Shown in pieces: positions 10,022 to 20,458 of a stretch of 64,000 bases of DNA. The stretch lies in the NCBI RefSeq assembly GCF_003144245.1, contig NW_020289978.1, positions 248,001 through 312,000 of the forward strand, in the 5' to 3' direction. The stretch is from Jaminaea rosea. Lineage: Eukaryota; Basidiomycota; Exobasidiomycetes; Microstromatales. Made by a program: the position numbers and the translations under genes. Within the stretch, counting starts at the first letter, position 1, and the number at the start of each line of letters is the position of its first letter. Below the pieces are notes generated by a model. The model made no database searches and was not told the DNA's origin. It worked only from the letters and a program-made list of their open reading frames with translations.

Positions 10022-11101
10022 ATGACACCAATGTCAGCTCCCATCATGATTGCCACGCCACCGCAGGCATCAAGTTCATCAAAACCACCGCCCCAGACGA
10101 GCCAGCCGGCCGTCGCTGGCCTGTTGCGCTACAAGTACGCCCAGATGTTGGCAAAGGAGGCAGCAGCAGAGGCCAAAGCTTCCTCCTCATCGCCGCCACC
10201 CGGCTGCCCCATGCATCAGCCCGGCGGCGGCGCCGCCGCTTCTTCCATCGCCTCGTCAAGCAAGGAAGGCCTCAATCCCGTCAACAACATCCCCTTCAAC
10301 CTCTCCCTTTCTTCATCCAGCTCCTCCTCCTCCAGCAGCAGCAGCACCCGTCTCTCCTCAGAGCGTACCGTCTCCTCCATCCCTCGAGGTCACACCTCTC
10401 CTTCCGCACCCGATGCCTCACCCTACGACAAGCCCAACCCACCCTCCTCCTGCCCAGTCGCCCACGACGGCAAAGTAGGCCCTGCCCCGAGCAAGTGGGA
10501 ATACCCATCCCCTTCGCAATTCCAGGCCGCCCTTCTTCGAAAGAACAAGGCTGCTCCAGACGAGCATGTGGAAACAATGGTGGCGGTACATAATTTCCTG
10601 AATGAAGAGGCATGGAAACAGGTGCTGGATTGGGAGAGGGACTTTAATCTGGCTTCTTACTCGAGCGCCAAGCCGCTGGAGGCGGGCAAGGGGCCCGCGG
10701 AGACTGAGGAGTTGGAGAGATGGTTGGTTCGTTTCCAGGGAAGACCGGGTACGCTCAGCCCGAGAGCTAGATGGTACGGCCTGTTGGGCTCAGTCTGGCC
10801 AAGTAGGTATGGTGGGGAAGCGCCCTTCGACAGGCACGACTGGGTTGTTGGGCGACCGGATGGGACTGAGGCTCGATACGTCATCGACTACTACGGAGAT
10901 GAGGAGCAGGATAGGCGGGATGAGATGCGCAAGATGGCCAGGGAGGAAGCGATCAAGAGAGGGATCAAGATTGAGGAGGAAGAAGAGGATGAACAGGCTC
11001 ACTTTATTCTGGATGTGAGGCCCGCGCTTGATAGCTTTGACGCCGTCAAGGTGAGGGCAAGGAGAGCGTTCAAGGCGTGGTCGGCCGGGTCTTCTTCATG
11101 A
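10022..11101 (+). CDS. CYC3: Cytochrome c haem lyase (holocytochrome c synthase)
   Basis: Single exon, 359 residues. The enzyme attaches haem covalently to the CXXCH motif of apocytochrome c in the mitochondrial intermembrane space. The family core lies in the C-terminal half: WEYPSPSQFQAALLRKNK, HNFLNEEAWKQVLDWE, PGTLSPRARWYGLLG, PFDRHDWVVGRPDG with the conserved His, YVIDYYGDEE, and a final DVRPALDS segment. Two haem-regulatory-type CP motifs are present: CPM near residue 60 and CPV near residue 143. They are separated by a long Ser/Pro-rich linker, making the protein longer than the yeast enzyme (about 270). Two CP motifs favour the cytochrome c type (Cyc3) over the c1 type (Cyt2), but that choice is inference. 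Divergent from MAK5. Confidence 0.92.
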   Translation: MTPMSAPIMIATPPQASSSSKPPPQTSQPAVAGLLRYKYAQMLAKEAAAEAKASSSSPPPGCPMHQPGGGAAASSIASSSKEGLNPVNNIPFNLSLSSSSSSSSSSSSTRLSSERTVSSIPRGHTSPSAPDASPYDKPNPPSSCPVAHDGKVGPAPSKWEYPSPSQFQAALLRKNKAAPDEHVETMVAVHNFLNEEAWKQVLDWERDFNLASYSSAKPLEAGKGPAETEELERWLVRFQGRPGTLSPRARWYGLLGSVWPSRYGGEAPFDRHDWVVGRPDGTEARYVIDYYGDEEQDRRDEMRKMAREEAIKRGIKIEEEEEDEQAHFILDVRPALDSFDAVKVRARRAFKAWSAGSSS

Positions 11102-11501
11102 TGAACGGCAGTGCGACAAAGAGTCAGCGTACGTACACGGCAAGCTACTGTGCTCCGGAGCACTCTGTGTACAATCCAGACTCGATTGGCAATCACTACT
11201 CATGCTTACGCTGTCAGCGAAGCCGCACGCATTCATTCTTCGGGTAGCGCATCGTTGATGAGACGAACCTGGCTTACTTGCATTGCGACGTTATGCGAGC
11301 GAGGACTACAATACAGATGGAAGATGCGACTATAGGACTGGTGGCGAAGAGACGGACGCCGAGGAGCGAAAAGACTAAAATGTGAAGACTGGCGAAGGAT
11401 GGATGTGTATATTTGGCTACTGGCCAGCGGGTTGCGCTGGCCTGTCGATTAGAGGGTCGTAAAAATGGTCGGTAAGGGCTGAGATCTGAGCCGAGTTGCG
11501 C
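11102..11501. other. Convergent intergenic region, haem lyase to Zn-cluster regulator
   Basis: 400 bases between convergent stop codons. No gene or repeat is recognised; probably 3' untranslated regions and terminators of both genes. Confidence 0.45.
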
Positions 11502-14500
11502 CTATTCGGCGCTCTGCAGAATGGTATTAATGTACGACTCCCAAGCCCTGGGGTCTACCATGGCGCCATTCGGAGCGCTGGAAGGGATAGCTCCGTGGGG
11601 AGGCACGCCTGAGGCGACAGAAGAATGACCACCGCTCCCTGCCCCGCCGCCGCCGCTGAGGCCGACTCCAAGTCCTGTAGAGGCAGGCAGACCCGCGAAG
11701 GAGGACGAGCTGGGATCACCTTGAGCCTCCCCATTAGTGTAGGCTGGTCCCGGCCAAGAGGAGCTTATCCCATGCTGGGCGTGTGGACGAGAAGGAGGGG
11801 GCATTGACCCGTTGCCGTGAGGCTGGTTGGGATGACCGTAAGACATCTGACGATGAGTCGGATCTGAGTGCGGGTGCGGCTGATAAGACTCGTGGTGTGG
11901 GGAGTATTGTGGAGCAGAGGGAACGCGATGGTGGTTTTGCGGCTGATGGTGCTGGTGGTGTGGCTGAGGCATCCCTCCGCTGACTTGATGAGCGCCGCCA
12001 ATGGGTTGGAAAGCGTGTGGCCCGACCGTATCGAAGGGCTTACGATCAGTCATCCCACCGTTTGATGGATGATGACGCCCTGCATCGGAGGCAGCCGAGC
12101 TCCAATCTCCGGTGCTGCTATTTGCCGGTTGCAATGGCGAGGACGTCGATCCATTCGAAGAAGTAGACGGGGCCGCATGAGCTGGCGGGGGATACGCCCC
12201 CTGCGGAAGAGGCGCCATTCCCGCATCCGCCGCCCTTGAATGCATTCCTGGCTGATTCGGGCTAAACAGCGACGTGAGGAACGAGAGGTGCGAGATGTTG
12301 TTGTTGGGCATCGTTCGCTCCACCATCGAATTGATGTCTGTTTGGCGTGCGAAGAGATCGCGATGGTAAGTGGCCGTCGAAGAGGAGCAGGATGAGGAGG
12401 ACATCGAGGCAGGCGACTGAACTCCGGGATTTGAGCGCGGACGACTGTCGGACGTTGATGAGGCGGTGGATGAGATGGGCTGCTGATGCGACGCATGGGC
12501 GTGTGAGCCACCCTGGTGCTGTGGTGCACCGCCGGCGCCGGCCACGCCTGGAGCCAGAGTGTCGAGTGGCGAGCTCGTAGGCGGATCCGTCGGCGACCAT
12601 GAAGGACCAGAAGCTGTGCAACGAGGGATGTCTGGCGACACGGACGGGTGCAGGCCCTGCGTCTGTATCGGTAAAGGATGTCCATTACTGCCCTTCTCTT
12701 GGCCTGGCACCGGGATTGCCTTCGCCTCGGTATGCGCAGTCCTACCGCTGGAAGGAGGCGGCAGCTCGTAGCGCTGCTGGTTGGCCCCTTGGAAAGCAGA
12801 AGTTCTGCCGTGCGAGTGAGGTGGGTGACCCTCTGGCGGCGGAGGGCTTTTCTTCCTGAGCTCGCGGATCGTCTTGGCGTATCGCTGTGCCTGCTCCGCG
12901 ATGTTGAAGAGACCATCGTTGTTTCCCAGCTGGTCGAGGACGGCGAGCGTCTGATCCAGAACGGGTAGAACGATCTCCGGCAGGGGCATCGAGGAGACGC
13001 TCTGTATTGCGAGCATGCAGCCCGCATTGAAAGCGTAGTAGGAAATGACGTTCAGCACGAGGCAAGGCGCGGCCGGTCGCCCAGCAATAGCCTTGAAGCA
13101 AATGTCGATCGACCTCCTCGCCGCATCGAGGCAGATGTGAAACTTGCTCGAGTGTTGCGAGAGGGGCGTGCCAGCTAGTTCAGCCTTGATCTGGTTCTCG
13201 TCGAGGCGATGAGCGCTCATGCAGAGCTGCAAATGGTTGAGCTGGACGCCGACGCTCTGCCACTTGGACCCTTGGTCAACCCACTGCAGCGAAGGCGTAG
13301 TGTCGACGGCGTTCATGTGGTTGATGAGGTCCGCTGGAAGGCCAGCAACCCACCTCTCTGCTATCTCGTTGACGTCGCGTAGCTTGTGAACCGCGCTCTC
13401 CTCTGTGACGCCAAAGACGGAGGCACTCTTCTCGATCATCAGTCGCGCCAGACTGAATCTGGCAATGAGAGCATCGTGAGCAATTTTGTTGGGCTTGCTA
13501 CCCTCGGTCCGAGTAAGCTCGTACTGATCTGCAATGACCTGGAAGTCCGTGGGCATCTTCGTGTCGATCGACGAGAGAGTCAGAGATGTCGGCTGGCCAA
13601 CGCGGAAGGAGTGGAAAACCTCGAGGGTGGCAATGTTCCACCAGGCGCTACGGCGAGCCTGCATCTCAAAGGCGCTCATCGGAGATCCTTGAAAGTGTGT
13701 TGGGTCTCGATGAAGACCAGCTGCGTATGCCAGGCGCAGAGCTACGGTGAAGCAGCTGTTGGCAAATTGCAGATGGCATTCCCCGAGGTGCCAAAGCGCT
13801 CGCAGTGTCTCTGCTCGAATGACATCAAGGGGCGCCGAGTAGGTGGTCGCCCACGAGGAAGGACAGGTGATCTGCAAGGCGTTGATGCATCTCCCTGCCG
13901 TCTCGAGGAGGAATCGCTCTGGCGATACAAATTCATGGAGCGAGACGTGATGAGATGCCTTTGTTCGGTCGTAGGCCGTCTTGGTGTTTGAGGAGAAGTT
14001 GTCCATTGCCATTCTGGCCCTCTGTGCCTGGAGAGCGAGGGCTAATATGACGAGAACAAGCGGCGCCAAAGGGGAGTCGGCCTCGGGAGGCAGCGTGTCT
14101 GGCTTGCCATGCCACCAGTCGAGGAATGAGCCGATACGAGCTCGATTGAGGTCGATCAGGACGATGTTGCAGATGCTCTCGACATCAGTCTTAAAGATGT
14201 CCAGTAGCGGCTGCGCTTCTTGGCTTGTAGGCAGCACAAGAGATACATTGCAGGGCAAGTCGGCCGTGTTGTTGGGCGATCCCAAGAGCAGCACCTGTGG
14301 GGCGAGAGGCGTGCGATATCAGCGCAAGCTGTGCGACTCTCAGTGGGAGGAACATGGCTCACCTCTGAGACGGCTGCGGCTCGAGCTGCTTTGACTCGAT
14401 CGTGAAATGGCGTGTCGCGACATCGACTGAGCATATACGACTTGCGTACGCCTTCTCTGCGGCGCTGAAAGGCTGCTGCGCTTTCGCTCGATGTCCTCCG

Positions 14501-15185
14501 GCAGGCAGATTGCCCTGACCCCCCCTCGTCGCATCCTTCTCGTATTGATGACGGTCCTGCTATGGGCTCCTCGCCGTCCTCATCGACGATGGGAGACTCG
14601 TTGTCAACGTAAATGCACTGTCGTCCATCCTCGATGCATTTCTCGCAGACTGGATGAGTACGGTCGCACTGTCAGGTGGAGGGCCATCCCGTGTCAGCTC
14701 AGCAGACTACCACGACCAGGGTCGCTACCGTCGTAGGACTCTAGGCTCACTTTCTGCTTACGCTCTCGGCATGCTAGACACGAGGTAATCTTCCTATTCC
14801 TCTTGATCTTGACTCCATGTCTAGCCCTCTTGCGCCGCTGCTGTCCTCCAACAGCGGCAGCAGAGGAAGTTGCCCCAGGCTGCATGAGCTGATCTTCTTC
14901 GTCGTCCATCTGATGCCGGCCTCTGCTACCAGCACCTCGCGGCATCGGCGGGGGCAACGACGAAGTCCATCCTGTGGAGCTGCTACTCCCGCCGGCGTCC
15001 CCGCTGCTGCTCCCTCCGTTCAATGCCGCTGTGCGTGGGCTGATGGCGAGTGGCTCCATGAGAGCAGCGGCAGATGATGGGTCTTGAACAGGCGGTGGTG
15101 CCGTTGCCGCGTCGAAGTGGAGTTGAGGATGCTGACTATTCATGGTCGTGGCTGTATGCGTCGTCTTATCCGCCCTGTGGGGCAT
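11502..15185 (-). CDS. Zn(II)2Cys6 fungal transcription factor, 3 exons
   Basis: Exons are 15185-14751, 14668-14363 and 14294-11502, with GT-AG introns of 82 and 68 bases, both phase 0; 1177 residues. The binuclear zinc cluster appears only after splicing, because the first intron falls inside it. CLACRERKQK in exon 1 joins CDRTHPVCEKCIEDGRQC in exon 2, giving C-x2-C-x6-C-x5-C-x2-C-x6-C, preceded by a basic KIKRNRK stretch. Exon 3 begins with the fungal-specific regulatory domain: LDWW near its start, then TLRALWHLGECHLQFANSC, LRLAYAAGLHRD and ARRSAWWNIATLE. The C-terminal third is Ser/Pro/His/Gln-rich and probably an activation region. The frame has no ATG before 15185; a second candidate start is at 15143. 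Target genes cannot be inferred. The adjacent haem lyase is convergent and gives no clue. Confidence 0.9.
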
Positions 15186-18111
15186 GGAGGCCTCAATGCC
15201 CTCGACTGAGGGCTCGGACTGGCGGGCGGGCGAGCTTGATTTTAACAATAGTCGCAGCCAGCCAGCAGAAGATGGGATGGGATGAATGGAGGGAAGGAAC
15301 AGATGGAAGAGAGAGACAAGAGCGGGACGACGGCGGCTCCTTTCCTCCGTCCTCCTAAAGACGACGTTGTGCTTGATGGCTCGATGCTACTACACCCACG
15401 CATCGACTCTTACTCCGTCGTCGTCGCCGCCTCGTCTGTCTCCTGGCTGCACCTTGTTCTCTGTCCGATCTCGCCTGGAGGTACCGCAAAGCTGGATAAG
15501 CCACGGCTGAGCGGCTCCAAGTCAAGGTCAGGCAGGCAGGAATTTGGATGCACGATGGAAATGAGCCTGCAGGACCCGACGACGAGGGAGACAGACGAGA
15601 GGACACGAATACGACACCGATGACACCGGCCTTCTCACGCCGCACACTGAGCTCAGCTGAGTGGCAGCAGCGGCAGCACCAGCGAGGAACAAGGGTCGAC
15701 CACCGCCGCCATCATCGACGCCATTACCGCCCTGCCCATCGACGCCCATCGTCGCCGCTAGCAACGCAACGCAAGCAACGCATCGCATCGCTACGCCCAA
15801 ACCAAGTGCTCAATTAATGCTCATTGCCTGCTCTGTCGGCCCGTCGCGGGCTCGCCTGGTTGATTCCGAGATAGCCAGACCTGAGTGTGGGCAGAGCTGG
15901 GCTGAGTGAGCAGGGCAGAACCCCTCCCCCTCCACCGCCACTGCCACCATGGCAAGGCGATCTCTCTGTCTGTTTTCTCCCGCCAAGCTAGGCTTCCGGT
16001 TGATTTCCAAGTGATCGAGAAGCAAGGCAACCTGAAACAGTACAGAGAGGGACAGGAAGCGTCGAGGTCCGTTACTTTCTGCCCATTCACTGCCCGGCTG
16101 TACGCGACCGGATGGCAATCAGTGGGTGGGCGGCGAGGCGGCGGCGCCTAACACTCATCGTGACCCCCAGAACCGCTCGAGAGAAAAAGTGGGTGGTGAC
16201 GACGATGAGGCAACAGACGATAACCTCTCTCCGCGAAACCTTGAAAGCTACCTCCATCGCTCCAAAAGTAGCAGTAGTCCGATTCTTCGCCCGTCACACA
16301 AGCACATCAAGCACATTGGTATCGGCTGGCGCGCCGGTGGGAGGCAGGCAAGCAGGCGAGGGCGTAGGCGGACGCCCCCACCTACGATTGATTCCGCTAG
16401 CGTTATGCTGCTTGCGCTGCTGCAGGACGACACGACACGAACAACGATGACCGAAAAAAGAACTCAACCCCGGCGGCTCGGCGAGAATCGCCAAGTCGTC
16501 CCTTGCCCTGCTAAGCAATCCAAGAACGCTCGCCGCCGTCGCCGTGAGCAAGTGCTAGTCGTACGTGACAGAGATGATGGCCTCGTCGTCATCACCCTCC
16601 TCGTCTTTCCAGCAGTAAGTCACGCCATGGTTTCCGATTGGCCAAGGTTCGCCGAAGATCAAGGGGTTCTCCTAGATATCCGTAAATTGGCTGCCCGACA
16701 ATGCCTCATCTGAGACGTCAAAACGTCGGAGACCTGCTCATCTGGACGGGGTTTCCGTTTTGGCCGACGGAGATTCCGGCAGCCCAAGCAATTGCAATGT
16801 ATCTCGTGAAGCGCGGAGGGCTCTACGCAGCCGCTGGGAGCCGGGATATGTGGGAGAACCTGTTGCATTGATGGGCATGAGAGGCGATGGGCGTGGGCAA
16901 AGCCTTGCTCGTGTCAATCAGATCGTAGGCGACGACTTCGGCGACCGGCGAGTCGTCGTAACCGACGACTAGCCGCGCTGCGTCGACTAGCTGATGCTGC
17001 CGGTGCTCTTGTCTGCAACGCCCACATGCCCGCACGTCCAAGTTTGTGCCGACGCTAGCCTCGTGCGCTTATCCTCTAGCGCTACGCCAACACACAACCG
17101 CACTCATCATTGTTCATTGTTCAGATCTTCTTCTCCGGGGTCGACATGCTCGGTACCATCGATCGAATGACCGCGGAATGCTTGGACGGCACAGCAGCAT
17201 AGCCGGGCATGGCATGGCATTGCGGCTGCGCTGACGGTGCTTAGAGGAGAAAGAGAGCAACGCCGAGATACGAATAGGGGAAAGCGTGGGCGTGTGCGTG
17301 TCTAGGCGCGCGTGCGTGCAGGCAAGCAAGAAGCAAGCGTTGTATTTGCACCTGACCGTACGTGCAGAACAGAACGGAGCAGGGTGCTCTGGAGCCGGTG
17401 CGCAATCAGATGAGATGGTAGGAGGTGGAAGGTGGGGAGCAGCGGAGTGGTATCGTGCCCCACCAGGGCTGATCAAGTAAGAGTAGACGTCGTTTGGCCA
17501 GCGCGGAATACAGACATGGTTGATGATCGTTCGTTTGGAAGAGCCAGGATTAAGCTCAGAGGTTACCAGCTAGCGCACGATCACGGGCACTCCTAGCAGC
17601 AAGGAGCAACGTCTCGTCGGAGAGAATCGTGCAGTCGTAGATCGTGTGGGTGCACATCGTGTCGAGGCTGTAGAGAAAGCTGTAGCGCCACTGTCGGAAG
17701 TCCAGCCGAAGCCGTGACAATACCGTCCCCTCGTCACTGCCACAAGACACGCTAGTGAGTAGAGGCACCGTGAGGCCAGCTTGAGCAGGCGCAGTCGCAC
17801 ACAGAAGAAACGGTGCAGGCGCAGGAAAGCATGGAAGGCATGATGTCACCACGTTGGCCTTGCTGGCCATGTGATGGTTCTCACAGGTCACGAGATCACC
17901 TGAAGCTCAGTGACCGCACAAAGAGAATTCAGGCGGCGATGTATTGCGGCTGCATCAAGCAGCAGGATAGCAAACGTCTGGACGCTGAAGATACACAATA
18001 GGTCGTGAAAGTGAGATCGTGAGAAAGAGGTGAGAGGCAGAGAACGCACAAGGGCGGAGAGATTCAATTAAGTGGTTGCAATTGTCCGTCAAAGCTCTCC
18101 TTTGGCTGACC
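15186..18111. other. Gene-poor region of 2.9 kb upstream of the Zn-cluster regulator
   Basis: No protein with recognisable similarity or sustained coding character is seen on either strand, and no tRNA-like promoter boxes. The longest ATG-started candidate near the right end is a 104-residue minus-strand frame at 17870-17556 with no motif. The stretch nearest the regulator is presumably its promoter. The stretch near 18112 lies downstream of the hexosaminidase gene. Confidence 0.4.
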
Positions 18112-19863
18112 TCATCCGAAAGGGTTTGGGCAGCTATGATTGTCGCACCACTGCGGCTGCAACGGGGTGGCTCCGACTCCCTTGGTCTTGACAAGTCGCT
18201 TCCTCAGCTCATTCAACCTCGGCTGAGCCTCGACCGGGTCGAGCTTGCTGCTCTTACCGTTGACTTCCTTGTTCTTGCCCGTCCAAAGGACTTCGGCGAG
18301 CGCCGCCGTACGGGGCCAGAGTAGGGAGTCGACGACCGTCTCGTCTGACTGCTCACTCCAGAGCAGGGTCTGCGAGCCGACGACGCGATGCGCGTTTGCG
18401 GGCGTAGTGCCGTTGAGGGGGTCAAAGGTGTAGATGGCGCCCCAGGTGCAGTAAGGGCTGTAGGACTGGCCGATTGCTCCTTGGAGCCACTCGCCGCGAC
18501 CAAGGTCGAGGTAGACCCTATCCAGTGGACAGTTGATGACGCGCACCTTGTCATTGGCAGCTAGGACCTTCTTGACGCTGTCTGACGAGATCCAAGTCTG
18601 AACGAGGGTGTCAGGCGGAAGGCTCTTGCCCGTCTTGGGAAAGTCGGTCACGGCCTCTTCCCAGACCATGGGCGTCTTGCCCGCCTTGGTGACAGCAGCG
18701 TGAGCATTCTTGAGGAAAGCATTGAGCTTGTCATCGATGTCCTTCTTGTCCTTGGCGCCGTAGCACTTGATGTTGACCTCGTCCGTTCCAGTGGAGAAGT
18801 AAGACGAGGGAAACAGCTTTGCCGTCGCCTCGATGACGTCTGTTGCGTACTGCTTTGCCTTTGGGTTGGTGAGGCTCAGTTGACCGCTAGGAGGCTCATT
18901 CGCCCAATTGTTCCAGTCTGGCTTGTTGGGGCACTCAATGAGCGAAGGGTCGTACTGGACCACGCCCTGGTACGTGTGGCCAGGCATGTCGATTTCGACG
19001 TTCACGTTGATACCTCGCGCGGCTGCGTAGTCAATCAAACCCTTCATATCCTCGGGCGTGTAGACCTGCCCATCGTACGAGCCCGCCTCGCTCAGCTTCT
19101 TGAGCTTGCCCGGTAGCTGAAGAGGGAAGCTCTGACTATCAGTGATGTGGAGCGTCATCTGGTTCATCTTGACAAGAGAAGCGGCATCCACCTGTCGCTT
19201 GATAGCGGGCATGGGAAGGTAGTTCCGGGCCACATCGAGGAGGAAGCCGCGGTATGGATAGGCAGGCTCGTCTTCGATCTCGATTGGCGTCTTAGTGATG
19301 TAGCGGGCCTCCTTGTTCCTGCCGTCAGCGACGGTGAGCGTCTCAAGAGTGGAGAGGGCTCGAAGCAGACCCAGGCTTGAGTTGGATGAGATGCGGATAG
19401 CACCGGTCGCTGGGATGCTGAGATGATAGGCTTCGCTGTATTGACCGAGCTTGGACCCGACAGTCTCACGGTAGATGGAGTCGTTCTGAGCTCGGCGCAC
19501 GATCTCAAGGCCATCAAACGTCAAGGGCTGCTGGCCGCGCTTCGACTTGCCTCCGCCACGCAGCGACATATGGACCTCCGCGATGCCCTGTCCAGGCTGG
19601 CTGCCACTTGCACCTCCAGGCGAGTTGATCCCAACCAAGGGCTTCTCCTTGATAGAATGCAAGAAGCGCTCGAAGGCGTCGTTGACATCATTCGGGAGAT
19701 GCGAGTCGGAGGTGACTTTCAGCTTGCTGACGTTGATGGAGCGAGTGCCTTTGCCCACGGAAATCTTCTTCGGATGAGGCCATTGCGCCAGAACGCAGAG
19801 AGGGTGCAGGATGGCAACGACGATGAGAAGTCGCAGCAGGAGCGACATTGCAGGGAGCGTCAT
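18112..19863 (-). CDS. Secreted beta-N-acetylhexosaminidase, GH20
   Basis: Single exon, 583 residues. Removes terminal N-acetylhexosamine from chitooligosaccharides and glycans, so it works in chitin turnover. An N-terminal hydrophobic signal peptide (LLLRLLIVVAILHPLCVLA) is followed by the GH20 N-terminal domain. The catalytic barrel starts at YPYRGFLLDVARNYLP, then MNQMTLHITDSQSFPLQ and VNVEIDMPGH. The catalytic Asp-Glu pair sits in STGTDEVN near residue 360; many family members have GGDE at this point, so the second Gly is Thr here. Later family features are PMVWEEA, VQTWISSDSV and LLWSEQSDETVVDSLLWPR. Several N-x-S/T sites suit a secreted glycoprotein. An alternative start is the Met five residues in. 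TRM4 lies upstream on the same strand. Confidence 0.94.
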   Translation of the reverse strand: MTLPAMSLLLRLLIVVAILHPLCVLAQWPHPKKISVGKGTRSINVSKLKVTSDSHLPNDVNDAFERFLHSIKEKPLVGINSPGGASGSQPGQGIAEVHMSLRGGGKSKRGQQPLTFDGLEIVRRAQNDSIYRETVGSKLGQYSEAYHLSIPATGAIRISSNSSLGLLRALSTLETLTVADGRNKEARYITKTPIEIEDEPAYPYRGFLLDVARNYLPMPAIKRQVDAASLVKMNQMTLHITDSQSFPLQLPGKLKKLSEAGSYDGQVYTPEDMKGLIDYAAARGINVNVEIDMPGHTYQGVVQYDPSLIECPNKPDWNNWANEPPSGQLSLTNPKAKQYATDVIEATAKLFPSSYFSTGTDEVNIKCYGAKDKKDIDDKLNAFLKNAHAAVTKAGKTPMVWEEAVTDFPKTGKSLPPDTLVQTWISSDSVKKVLAANDKVRVINCPLDRVYLDLGRGEWLQGAIGQSYSPYCTWGAIYTFDPLNGTTPANAHRVVGSQTLLWSEQSDETVVDSLLWPRTAALAEVLWTGKNKEVNGKSSKLDPVEAQPRLNELRKRLVKTKGVGATPLQPQWCDNHSCPNPFG

Positions 19864-20020
19864 GACTGAGGAGTCTCGTGGCGGTGAGGGAAAGAAAGGA
19901 AAACTGCTCTGGTATGCTCAGCTGGCAAAATAGGCACGTCAATGCTATTGCCTCTTCGAACGGCCCGAGCGGGGGCGGCAGGGGCAAGGGGTTGGCCGTA
20001 TATGAAGTTGCGGCCCGAAA

Positions 20021-20056
<36 letters not shown>

Positions 20057-20458
20057 GAGGCGGTGTTACCCACGAAGATGAGGACGAAATGTCGAGCAGG
20101 CGACGATGGATGAGGAGGTGAGCCATCAAAGCATGATATGACGGACGTTGGGCAAGGGGACAAGGGGACCAGAGCGAGATCACAGGTAGGGCAGGACGTG
20201 GGCAGAAGAAGGAAGCGCTGGATTAGCCTCGTCTAGTGACATCCATCAAACGTCAAGCGAGAGGGAACGGGGCAAGCGAGAGCAACACTGGCAGGGTGCA
20301 GTCCAACACTCTCGCCGCTTTCTCGCTGCGGGCCGATCATGCGCAAAGCAAGCTGACAAGCCAGTCTCGCGCAGAGTCATCGTAACGCTGTGACATTGCC
20401 TTCTCTACACCGCTCGTACGTATCGGTCCTGCTACAATGCTTTCGCACTCTACTCCCT
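19864..20458. promoter_or_regulatory. Promoter region of the hexosaminidase, 3' of TRM4
   Basis: 595 bases between the TRM4 stop and the hexosaminidase start, both on the minus strand. It holds a CGG trinucleotide tract and an AT-rich gtatatga element near 19999, about 140 bases upstream of the hexosaminidase ATG. No gene is seen. Confidence 0.45.
20021..20050. repeat. (CGG)n microsatellite, about 10 units
   Basis: Ten uninterrupted trinucleotide units in the intergenic region upstream of the hexosaminidase, followed by a degenerate GACGACGGAGG tail. It is not in any supported coding frame. Confidence 0.85.

Noticed and set aside
17556-17870. Possible 104-residue secreted peptide on the minus strand
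   Set aside because: It has an ATG and some hydrophobic sequence, but no clear signal-peptide cleavage pattern, family motif or supporting promoter feature. It is kept only as a weak candidate.
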